From: Bacilli bacterium
GTDB lineage: Bacteria > Bacillota_I > Bacilli_A > RF39 > UBA660
Reading direction: 5' to 3'
NCBI GenBank assembly: GCA_017476705.1
Contig: JAFUZI010000002.1
Coordinates: forward strand, 1 to 6,374
DNA length: 6,374 nucleotides
The translations under genes and the position numbers were made by a program. The notes beneath the pieces were generated by a model. That model had not been told where the DNA came from. It saw only the letters and a program-made list of their open reading frames with translations, and searched no databases. This document shows positions 1 to 5,149 of the stretch, piece after piece; the first letter of the stretch is position 1; each line of letters begins with the position of its first letter.

Positions 1-573
1 TTTAATGATAGTGGAGATAACTACACAATGATATTAGATCATAATACAACAGCAAGAATTAAATGGAACGATTCAAAGAGTAATGTAGCATATGAATCAA
101 GTAATTTAAAAGCTGTAGTAGATGATTTAGTTGATTCTAGTGGATGGGAAGCAACTCCAAGATTAATAACAGCTGATGAAGTAAATACAATTACCGGAAA
201 AACTGGATTTGACGCAAGTAGCACATCTAGTTGGTATTATTTTGATGATCCAAGCAAAGGACAAACACATGCTACATTTAGTGAATCAGTTAGAAGTAGT
301 TATGACTGGTTATATAATAACTTAAATAAATGTAAAACTGATTCTACTGATCACGGATGTACAATAGAAGATGGAAATACATATAGTGGTTATGGAACAG
401 CTGGTGAAGGACAAACTTGGGGATATTGGACATCAACTCCATTAGGAACCGCCGGTTCTGGTTCTCTCGTGTGGGGCGTGGATAGGAATGGTTACTTGGG
501 CTCCGGCAATGCCAACGGTACGGGCTACGGCGTTCGTCCAGTTATCTCAGTTTCAAAATCTCGAATCTCCTAA
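1..573 (+). CDS. Putative DGR target protein, C-type-lectin-like surface protein (5' truncated by window edge)
   Basis: The reading frame is open from base 1, so the start codon lies outside the window; the ATG at 28 is only an internal methionine. About 190 residues are visible. The first part contains a PRLITADEVNTITG stretch, a cysteine pair at visible residues 111 and 120, and GYWTSTP around 141-147. The end has GVRPVI at 177-182 followed by SVSKSRIS and TAA. This order (ITADEV, YWTS.P, WxVxxxG, GVRPV) resembles, from memory, C-type-lectin/sulfatase-modifying-factor-like domains of surface proteins in gut Bacillota, many of which are DGR targets. From codon ~150 on, codon use switches sharply to C/G-ending codons. 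Such proteins are usually displayed or secreted for ligand binding, but the N-terminus needed to show this is missing. The DGR-target call is inference; a plain lectin-like surface protein is the alternative. Confidence 0.75.
   Translation, partial: FNDSGDNYTMILDHNTTARIKWNDSKSNVAYESSNLKAVVDDLVDSSGWEATPRLITADEVNTITGKTGFDASSTSSWYYFDDPSKGQTHATFSESVRSSYDWLYNNLNKCKTDSTDHGCTIEDGNTYSGYGTAGEGQTWGYWTSTPLGTAGSGSLVWGVDRNGYLGSGNANGTGYGVRPVISVSKSRIS
448..570 (+). other. Candidate DGR variable region (adenine-poor 3' end of the target gene)
   Basis: By hand count, bases 451-540 hold 55 G+C of 90 (61%) and only 12 A (13%). Bases 331-420 of the same gene hold 34 G+C (38%) and 33 A (37%). DGRs mutate template adenines to any base in the 3' end of the target gene, so loss of A in an AT-rich gene is the expected footprint. 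GGC codons recur at positions where a template AAC would be plausible, and the coding frame stays intact. The segment covers the lectin-fold end (WGVDRNG to GVRPVI), the usual diversified surface. The left border is set by the composition shift and the right border is a guess. Without the template repeat the assignment is strong but not proven. Confidence 0.68.
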
Positions 574-577
574 CCGT

Positions 578-605
578 TCATTTAGGTCAGTATTGACCTA
601 AATGA
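578..605 (+). promoter_or_regulatory. Perfect hairpin/cruciform just after the target-gene stop
   Basis: The arms 578-589 and 594-605 are perfectly complementary (12 bp) with a 4-nt loop, GTAT. The hairpin begins 5 nt after the TAA. It has no T-run, so it is not a typical terminator. In characterised phage DGRs a short hairpin with a tetraloop directly 3' of the variable region is needed for target recognition; this one has the right place and size. Confidence 0.6.
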
Positions 606-606
606 T

Positions 607-620
607 ACTCAAATTTGAGT
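607..620. repeat. 14-bp perfect palindrome
   Basis: ACTCAAATTTGAGT reads the same on both strands and follows the preceding hairpin by one base. It could be a protein-binding site or a second cruciform; nothing else about it is clear. Confidence 0.5.
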
Positions 621-669
621 AAAAAAATAGACTTGAGATAAAAAAAGCCAAACGGAAAAGAACAATTGT

Positions 670-789
670 AAGAACTTGTGTAACAAGTTCTTGTCATAGG
701 GCAAGCTTGACTTGTCCTGAAGAATATCGCGAAGCGATTGAATGCGTGACTAACGAAGTAAGTCATGCAATATATGTAATACATATATT
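670..789 (+). other. Array of five consecutive stem-loops (possible structured RNA)
   Basis: Five hairpins follow each other almost without spacers. (1) 670-679/683-692, 10 bp, perfect. (2) 698-705/711-718, 8 bp with one G-U. (3) 726-730/734-738, 5 bp. (4) 743-754/758-769, 12 bp with one mismatch and one G-U. (5) 769-776/782-789, 8 bp, A/T-rich. Hairpins 3 and 4 have the same C-GAA-G triloop. No credible ORF covers the segment on either strand. It lies between the target gene and the terminator at 816-842, so it is probably transcribed as a long 3' UTR or a separate small RNA. I recognise no known RNA family, and the strand is assumed from the terminator. Confidence 0.45.
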
Positions 790-815
790 TATACAATTTA
801 CAAACAAAATACGTC

Positions 816-842
816 AAAAGTGATTTTTATAATCACTTTTTT
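816..842 (+). terminator. Rho-independent terminator
   Basis: Stem 816-825/831-840 (10 bp, perfect; AAAAGTGATT with its complement), 5-nt loop, followed by a T-run to 842. It would end transcripts of the target gene and the stem-loop array; the A-rich left arm could also serve the minus strand. Confidence 0.75.
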
Positions 843-902
843 GCTTTAATTAACATTATTTTATATTACTAATAAAAAATGTGTCACTATTAAATAAAAA
901 TG

Positions 903-911
903 TGTTATAAT
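903..911 (+). promoter_or_regulatory. Extended -10 promoter
   Basis: TGTTATAAT is a perfect TATAAT box (906-911) with the extended TGn element. No good -35 box lies 16-18 bp upstream, which an extended -10 can tolerate. The 12 bases ATGTGTTATAAT are identical to those in the typA promoter at 3043-3054. Transcription would start near 918 and run into the leader hairpin at 941-979. Confidence 0.55.
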
Positions 912-940
912 TGATATGTTGCGTAAAAAATAAATAATTG

Positions 941-979
941 AGCAGTACTTAAATTATGTTGATAAGTGCTGTTTTTTTT
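941..979 (+). terminator. Leader terminator or attenuator hairpin
   Basis: Arms 941-950 and 964-973 pair over 10 bp with two G-U pairs, a 13-nt loop, and eight T (972-979). It sits about 25 nt after the predicted start of transcription and 12 nt before the GTG of the next ORF. Most transcripts from the upstream promoter might therefore stop here, giving a short leader RNA of about 60 nt. No antiterminator arm is obvious. Confidence 0.5.
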
Positions 980-991
980 GAGGGTGATAAT

Positions 992-1080
992 GTGATACTA
1001 GAAAAAGAAATAACTTATTTAACTGATTTTGGTGATGTAGTTGTAAATTTAAAAGAACAAATGGATAAACTTTTTTTAAT
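992..1080 (+). pseudogene. 5' fragment of an unrecognised small gene, cut off by an IS element
   Basis: A GTG start at 992 follows the ribosome-binding sequence AGGGTGAT (982-989) just downstream of the leader hairpin. It encodes about 30 residues, beginning MILEKEITYLTDFGDVVVNL and ending near MDKLFLI, where the IS30 inverted repeat begins. Beyond that the frame runs into IS sequence and stops by 1141. The visible part is an acidic/helical segment turning hydrophobic at the break, which would fit a short protein with a membrane helix; that is a guess. No convincing continuation exists to the right of the element, where the nuclease gene lies on the opposite strand, so the rest was probably deleted. 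The ATG at 956 is inside the leader hairpin and lacks a ribosome binding site. Confidence 0.4.
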
Positions 1081-1096
1081 ATTTCAACCGCACCAC
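1081..1096 (+). repeat. IS30 terminal inverted repeat, left
   Basis: ATTTCAACCGCACCAC, perfect reverse complement of 2068-2083. The transposase stop codon (1098-1100) lies 2 bases inside it. Confidence 0.88.
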
Positions 1097-1097
1097 T

Positions 1098-2010
1098 TTA
1101 TTTATATTCATTTTCTTTATCATAAGCACATTTATAGTTAAACATTTTTCTTGGCATACTATTAATTTGAAAGCAAATATCATCTAAATATATTTGTGAT
1201 ATTGTTTTCATTGAACTGTCTTTAGGGATAAATCTTCTAACTAATGCATTTGTTCTTTCATTTGTTCCTCTCTGGAAGGAGCAATATGGATCACATTTAT
1301 AAAGTTTTACTCCTAATTTTTTAGCTGTGATTCCAAGTACATTAAATTCTAATCTGTTTTCAGTTGTAATAGATTTTACAGTTATGTTATTATCTACAAT
1401 ATATTTATAAATTAAATTAGCTGCATAATATTCTTGTTTATATTCTGCTTTTATTAGCCATAAATATCTTGTGAATCTGTCTACAATTGATATTATTGAT
1501 GCTCGTTCATTTCTTAATCCAACAATCGAATCTATTTCTAAATGTCCTATTTCATTACGTTTTTCTATGTATTTAGGCCTTAATCTTATTGGTAATACTG
1601 TTTTATTCTTCATGCTCTATACAGTATGTGCCATCATATTATTATTTTTACTTCTACGTTTTTTATAACATAATTTATCTCTTGTTAAGAATATCTTTCC
1701 ATCTCTTATTCACTTGTATGTTTGTTGTACAGATGGGCATAAAGCTCTTCTATATCTCTTTTTAAAGTTATGAATACATACTTCTATTGAATGATGTCTT
1801 CTATCATAATGTTCAAATAAATATTTAATAAATGTATCATATTTTTCATCAATATCTATTTTTCTTTTTTTATAAATACCTGCTTTATATCTTGATATAG
1901 TAGAATGACTTATTTCAAGTATAGAAGCAACTTTTCTCATTGACAGCCCCTTGTTTTAATAAAATGTCTATTTCCACTTTATTTTTTTCTGTCAATTGTG
2001 TATTATTCAT
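1098..2010 (-). pseudogene. IS30-family transposase, inactivated
   Basis: The start is the ATG at 2010-2008, with an AAGGAGG ribosome binding site at 2024-2018. The first ~21 residues (MNNTQLTEKNKVEIDILLKQG) run to a GGGG tract (CCCC at 1947-1950), where one extra G shifts the frame. The next frame carries the helix-turn-helix (MRKVASILEISHSTISR) and continues to an in-frame TGA (1712-1710) where homologues would have tryptophan (QQTYK-W-I). A TAG follows at 1619-1617. After it comes the DDE integrase domain: GHLEIDSIVG holds the first D, TTENRLEF has E where the usual TTDNG motif has the second D, and QRGTNE keeps the final E. One frameshift, two nonsense codons and an altered catalytic position mean no functional protein. 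Intact members bind the terminal repeats and catalyse cut-and-paste or circle-forming transposition. Confidence 0.88.
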
Positions 2011-2056
2011 TTAAGAGTCCTCCTTGGTGGGTGGGGCTCCTTTATTGTATCAAAAA

Positions 2057-2078
2057 ACCACACCTTAGTGGTGCGGTT
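2057..2078. repeat. Hairpin inside the IS right end
   Basis: AACCACACC (2057-2065) and GGTGCGGTT (2070-2078) pair except for one A-C position. It overlaps the right inverted repeat and has no counterpart at the left end. It could reduce read-in transcription or translation of the transposase mRNA. Confidence 0.45.
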
Positions 2079-2083
2079 GAAAT
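2068..2083 (-). repeat. IS30 terminal inverted repeat, right
   Basis: GTGGTGCGGTTGAAAT, perfect partner of the left repeat. A TACAAT box on the minus strand (2049-2044) just inside could be the transposase -10. Confidence 0.88.
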
Positions 2084-2094
2084 TTCAATTTAGG

Positions 2095-2122
2095 AAAAGA
2101 ATGATTATTTCATTCTTTTTTT
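2095..2122. terminator. Bidirectional terminator at the nuclease 3' end
   Basis: Arms 2095-2104 and 2110-2119 pair perfectly (10 bp) with a 5-nt loop. The plus strand has a 7-T run (2116-2122), the minus strand only four T. It overlaps the last codons of the nuclease gene. It would stop plus-strand transcripts leaving the IS, and may be the original terminator of the gene the IS interrupted. Confidence 0.6.
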
Positions 2123-2695
2123 ATATTCTCTAATTATTTTTTTAGTAATCCTTTTATTTGGCTTAAAAATAATTATAATACCTACAATAAGTATAAAAAA
2201 TATGACATTGTAAAGTAAATTATCAGGCACATTTTCACTTTTCCACATATTAACTTTATTTAATTTGGCATTTTCTTCTGCAATTTTTAGTTGATTTAAA
2301 TATAAATAATCTCCATATATATATTTAACCTCAGCTAGTCCATGCTCTATTAATTCTTTTTGTAGAAGTGAATTATCCACATATACCCATACTAAATGTC
2401 TATTATATTTATCAAGTTTTTTTGAGTTATCATCATATTCAATTTCTATTTTTTTAGCGCCTTTAAGCTTACTACAGGTATAATTACTAGCTTCTTTGCC
2501 ATAAGGCTCTACTTCTTTTGTGGATTCAGGTGTATCAATAGCTAAAAAGCGTGTTTTAATAAGTTCATTATTCAAAATAAACCAAGCAGTATCACCATCG
2601 ACACATTTATTAAGCGTTACTTTATACTTTTCAGCTGCAGATATATTTAATGTAAGTATAAAAAAACAAATTACTATAAAACTTAACTTCTTCAT
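2105..2695 (-). CDS. Membrane-anchored thermonuclease (staphylococcal nuclease-like)
   Basis: A 196-aa protein with an SNase-like domain, a Ca2+-dependent phosphodiesterase fold that cuts DNA and RNA. Residues 1-21 are a signal peptide (MKK, hydrophobic core, ISAAE). The nuclease core spans about 24-152. It holds VDGDT (D33, D35), TRFLAIDTPE (R49, D54, E57) and YNRHLVWVYVD (R99), matching the metal ligands and catalytic Arg/Glu/Arg of staphylococcal nuclease; all are intact. Residues ~160-177 form a transmembrane helix followed by a strongly basic tail, so the enzyme should sit outside the membrane, anchored at its C-terminus. This differs from the freely secreted staphylococcal enzyme. The start has an AGAGG ribosome binding site, and a matching promoter lies at 2734-2762. 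Likely roles are nucleotide scavenging, DNA processing during uptake, or defence at the surface; the sequence does not decide. Confidence 0.9.
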   Translation of the reverse strand: MKKLSFIVICFFILTLNISAAEKYKVTLNKCVDGDTAWFILNNELIKTRFLAIDTPESTKEVEPYGKEASNYTCSKLKGAKKIEIEYDDNSKKLDKYNRHLVWVYVDNSLLQKELIEHGLAEVKYIYGDYLYLNQLKIAEENAKLNKVNMWKSENVPDNLLYNVIFFILIVGIIIIFKPNKRITKKIIREYKKRMK

Positions 2696-2733
2696 ATTAT
2701 TACCTCTATTTAATTATATATTAAAAATACTTA

Positions 2734-2762
2734 ATTTTAAAGAAAAAATGAAAATTTGACAA
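2734..2762 (-). promoter_or_regulatory. Promoter of the nuclease gene
   Basis: On the minus strand: TTGTCA (2762-2757), 17-bp spacer, TAAAAT (2739-2734). It lies about 40 bp upstream of the nuclease ATG. Its -35 box overlaps the oppositely directed -35 box of the plus-strand promoter. Confidence 0.65.
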
Positions 2763-2783
2763 ATAGTAAAATAGTGCTATTAT
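2756..2783 (+). promoter_or_regulatory. Promoter of the 56-aa ORF
   Basis: TTGACA (2756-2761, perfect), 16-bp spacer, TATTAT (2778-2783) with an extended TGC in front. Predicted start is near 2790, giving a very short leader before the ATG at 2808. Confidence 0.65.
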
Positions 2784-2807
2784 ATATGGCAATCAGGGGG
2801 AATTTAT

Positions 2808-2978
2808 ATGTTTAAATTAAAGAATTATAAAGATTTATTAAATAATAATAGATGTTTAAGATTATTTGTTAAACCATTTAAATCAGAAGATATTAAAGAA
2901 AAACTAGATGTGATATTTAATTCAAATGATTCAAGAATTGACTGGTCAAATATTCCAGTACATTTAGTTGTAAAATAA
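2808..2978 (+). CDS. Small hypothetical protein, 56 aa
   Basis: The ORF runs from ATG 2808 to TAA 2976-2978 and encodes 56 residues beginning MFKLKNYKDLLNNN and ending NIPVHLVVK. It is a good gene candidate despite its size: an AGGGGGA ribosome binding site (2795-2801), a strong promoter 25-50 bp upstream, and a strong terminator 17 nt after the stop. The protein is lysine/asparagine-rich and mixed-charge, with no signal peptide, membrane helix, cysteine motif or recognisable fold, so it is probably cytosolic. It contains RLFVKPFKSEDIKEKLDVIF, which reads as a strand followed by a helix. It is divergent from the nuclease gene with overlapping promoters, so a regulatory link is possible but unproven. 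I do not recognise a family. Confidence 0.6.
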   Translation: MFKLKNYKDLLNNNRCLRLFVKPFKSEDIKEKLDVIFNSNDSRIDWSNIPVHLVVK

Positions 2979-2995
2979 TATTAAAATTTGGGGTT

Positions 2996-3023
2996 AAAAA
3001 AACGACATTTTTGTCGTTTTTTT
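2996..3023 (+). terminator. Rho-independent terminator
   Basis: Arms 2996-3006 and 3013-3023 pair perfectly (11 bp, CGAC/GTCG core flanked by A7/T7), loop 6 nt. It ends the 56-aa transcript and separates it from typA; the A-run suggests it can act in both directions. Confidence 0.85.
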
Positions 3024-3025
3024 CT

Positions 3026-3054
3026 TTACTTTAAGAATATATATGTGTTATAAT
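3026..3054 (+). promoter_or_regulatory. typA promoter
   Basis: Perfect TATAAT (3049-3054) with extended TGT in front; a weak TTACTT box (3026-3031) lies 17 bp upstream. Transcription would start about 20 bp before the ATG at 3084, and an AAGGAAA ribosome binding site lies at 3069-3075. Confidence 0.65.
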
Positions 3055-3083
3055 ACCAAAGGTTAAAAAAGGAAAGTGAATTT

Positions 3084-4892
3084 ATGAAGAAAAGAAATAT
3101 AGCAATTATTGCCCATGTAGACCATGGAAAAACAACATTAGTTGACCAATTACTTAAATATTCTGGTACTTTTAGAGAAAATGAAGAAGTAGAAGTAAGA
3201 GCAATGGATTCAAATGATATCGAAAGAGAAAGAGGTATCACAATTTTAGCTAAACCAACAGCTATTGATTATAATGGATATAGAATTAATATTCTAGATA
3301 CTCCAGGACATGCTGACTTTGGTGGAGAAGTTGAAAGAATCATGAACATGGTTGATGGAGTACTTTTAGTAGTAGATGCTTATGAAGGAACAATGCCTCA
3401 AACAAGATTTGTTCTTAAAAAAGCATTAGAAGCAGGTGTAACTCCAATTGTTGTTGTAAATAAAATAGATAAACCAACAGCTAGACCTAGTGAAGTAATA
3501 GATGAAGTATTAGACTTATTTATAGAATTAGGTGCTGATGAAGATCAATTAGAATTCCCAGTTATATATACATCAGCTATTAATGGTACATCAAGTTATG
3601 AAGCAGACCCTTCTACTCAAACTGAAGGAATGAATCCAGTACTTGATAGTATTATTAAATATATACCTGAGGCTCATACTGATGTTAATGGAACACTTCA
3701 ATTCCAACCAGCACTTTTAGACTACAATGATTTCGTAGGTAGAATTGGTGTGGGTGTTGTAAGACGTGGTAAAATCAAAACTAATGAAATGGTTTCATGT
3801 GTTAGATTAGATGGTTCAATTAAACAATTTAGAATTGCTAAAATGTTTGGTTATATTGGACTTAAAAGAGTTGAAATAAATGAAGCAGAAGCTGGAGATA
3901 TAATTGCAATTTCTGGTTTACCTGATATTTCAGTTGGTGAAACTGTTTGTGAAGTAGGAAAAGAAGAAGCACTACCTAAACTTAGAATTGATGAACCAAC
4001 TTTACAAATGACATTTGGTGTTAATACATCTCCATTTGTAGGACGTGATGGTAAGATTGTAACTGCTCGTAAAATTGAAGAGAGACTTTTAAAAGAAACA
4101 GAAAGAGACGTATCTTTAAAAATAGCTCCAAATGATTCTGAATCATTTATAGTATCAGGACGTGGTGAGTTACACTTATCAATTTTAATTGAAAATATGC
4201 GTCGTGAAGGATTTGAACTTCAAGTATCAAAACCAGAAGTTATTATTAAAGAAATTAATGGTGTTAAATGTGAACCATATGAAGACGTTCAAATTGATGT
4301 ACCTGATGAATATGTAGGTAATGTAATTGAAGCATTAGGTAATCGTGAAGGTAAAATGGAAAATATGGTAACTGCTGAGAACCAAACAAGACTATATTAT
4401 ACAATACCTTCTCGTGGTTTAATTGGCTTCTCAACAGAATTCATGACTATGACAAAAGGTTATGGTATTATAAATCATTCATTTAAAGAATATGCTCCAC
4501 TTGCAGGAGGAACTGTTGGTGAGAGAAAACTTGGTGTACTTGTTTCTATGGAAAATGGTAAATCAACAGCATATGCTTTAGGTGGACTCGAAGATAGAGG
4601 AATTATGTTCGTTGAACCAGGTGAAGATATATATGAAGGTATGATAGTTGGTGAACATACTCATGAAAACGATTTAGCAGTAAATGTTGTAAAAGGTAAA
4701 AACTTAACTAATACAAGAAGTGCTGGTAAAGATCACACTGTTGTTTTAAAAAGACCAAGATTACTATCACTTGAATATTGCCTAGATTATATTAATAGTG
4801 ATGAATATGTTGAAGTAACACCAAATCACTTAAGACTTCGTAAAAAAATATTAAATACTGGTGAAAGAAAAAAAGCAGATAGCAGAAAGTAG
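3084..4892 (+). CDS. typA: Translational GTPase TypA/BipA
   Basis: A 602-aa ribosome-associated GTPase of the EF-G-like superfamily, involved in 50S subunit assembly and in growth under cold or stress. The GTP-binding motifs are all present: P-loop AHVDHGKTTL (10-19), switch I RERGITI (48-54), DTPGHADF (72-79), NKID (126-129) and SAI (164-166). A beta-barrel domain II and an EF-G-like domain III follow (e.g. SGRGELHLSILIENMRREGF). The C-terminal part carries TypA-specific stretches such as PSRGLIGFSTEFMT and GKDHTVVLKRPR. Length is close to the E. coli protein (about 600 aa), and no residue looks damaged. The start is supported by the family N-terminus and the ribosome binding site. It has its own promoter. 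A 40-nt gap without a terminator separates it from the next gene, so the two may be co-transcribed. Confidence 0.97.
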   Translation: MKKRNIAIIAHVDHGKTTLVDQLLKYSGTFRENEEVEVRAMDSNDIERERGITILAKPTAIDYNGYRINILDTPGHADFGGEVERIMNMVDGVLLVVDAYEGTMPQTRFVLKKALEAGVTPIVVVNKIDKPTARPSEVIDEVLDLFIELGADEDQLEFPVIYTSAINGTSSYEADPSTQTEGMNPVLDSIIKYIPEAHTDVNGTLQFQPALLDYNDFVGRIGVGVVRRGKIKTNEMVSCVRLDGSIKQFRIAKMFGYIGLKRVEINEAEAGDIIAISGLPDISVGETVCEVGKEEALPKLRIDEPTLQMTFGVNTSPFVGRDGKIVTARKIEERLLKETERDVSLKIAPNDSESFIVSGRGELHLSILIENMRREGFELQVSKPEVIIKEINGVKCEPYEDVQIDVPDEYVGNVIEALGNREGKMENMVTAENQTRLYYTIPSRGLIGFSTEFMTMTKGYGIINHSFKEYAPLAGGTVGERKLGVLVSMENGKSTAYALGGLEDRGIMFVEPGEDIYEGMIVGEHTHENDLAVNVVKGKNLTNTRSAGKDHTVVLKRPRLLSLEYCLDYINSDEYVEVTPNHLRLRKKILNTGERKKADSRK

Positions 4893-4932
4893 GATAGTTT
4901 AGTTTTGTTGTAGTCAACCAGGAGGCAGTGAC

Positions 4933-5139
4933 ATGTACGAAACTAGAGAATTAAAAGCATTAAGAAATAAAAATCATTATACAATTTATGATATGGCTAA
5001 TATGTTAAATATTTCATCATCACATTATAGTTTACTAGAAAATAAAAAAAGAAATCTATCTTATGAGATGGCTATTAAAATTGCCAATATATTTAATACA
5101 AATCCGGATGAAATATTTTTAAAGAAAAAAACCTTTTAA
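4933..5139 (+). CDS. Small XRE-family (Cro/CI-type) DNA-binding protein
   Basis: A 68-aa protein made almost entirely of one helix-turn-helix domain. Residues 3-13 form helix 1, and the HTH is at about 17-40: YTIYDMANMLNISSSHYSLLENKKR, with YSLLENKKRN the family's typical recognition-helix end. A further helical segment MAIKIANIFNTNPDEIFL (46-63) matches the usual HTH_3 ending. There is no ligand-binding or protease domain, so it would act as a simple dimeric DNA-binding protein; its targets are unknown. It has a very strong AGGAGG ribosome binding site (4920-4925, 7 nt before ATG) but no clear promoter of its own, suggesting read-through from typA. The TAA stop lies inside the shared terminator and overlaps the cotJC stop on the other strand. 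Confidence 0.88.
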   Translation: MYETRELKALRNKNHYTIYDMANMLNISSSHYSLLENKKRNLSYEMAIKIANIFNTNPDEIFLKKKTF

Positions 5140-5149
5140 GGTTTTTTTT
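5125..5149. terminator. Bidirectional terminator between convergent genes
   Basis: A7CCT (5125-5134, A/T-rich) pairs with AGGT8 (5139-5149) around a small loop; plus strand ends in eight T, minus strand in at least six. The stop codons of both convergent genes (5137-5139 plus, 5138-5136 minus) lie in the loop region. Confidence 0.7.

Larger units (their letters stand above)
1081..2083 (-). mobile_element. Degenerate IS30-family insertion sequence
   Basis: About 1.0 kb, bounded by 16-bp perfect inverted repeats (1081-1096 and 2068-2083) enclosing one transposase gene on the minus strand. Both the size and the transposase type match the IS30 family. The target duplication is ambiguous. If the element is 1083-2081, it is flanked by AT on both sides, a 2-bp repeat allowed for the family, but AT is its own reverse complement and so is also just an extension of the inverted repeats. 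With a broken transposase it could move only with help in trans; its perfect ends might still be recognised. Confidence 0.88.

Noticed and set aside
448..570. GC-rich segment as horizontally acquired DNA
   Set aside because: The shift is confined to ~120 bases within one frame and specifically lacks A, which fits DGR mutagenesis better than import of foreign sequence.
28..573. ATG at 28 as the true start of the lectin-like gene
   Set aside because: The frame is open to base 1 and no ribosome binding site precedes it; the gene continues off the left edge.
587..817. Minus-strand ORF of 76 codons over the stem-loop array
   Set aside because: Low-complexity, Tyr/Cys/Phe-rich translation with no ribosome binding site, produced by hairpin sequence.
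574..842. Known riboswitch, T-box or CRISPR array
   Set aside because: The hairpins differ from one another, no repeat-spacer pattern exists, and there is no gene directly downstream to control.
1710..1712. In-frame TGA at a tryptophan position, suggesting TGA = Trp as in mycoplasmas
   Set aside because: Intact genes here use TGG for Trp, and the same pseudogene also has a TAG and a frameshift, so decay is the simpler explanation. TGA does not end any intact gene in the window, so recoding is not fully excluded.
2520..2759. Plus-strand ORF opposite the nuclease gene
   Set aside because: It is antisense to a well-supported gene and reads like its shadow, with no ribosome binding site.
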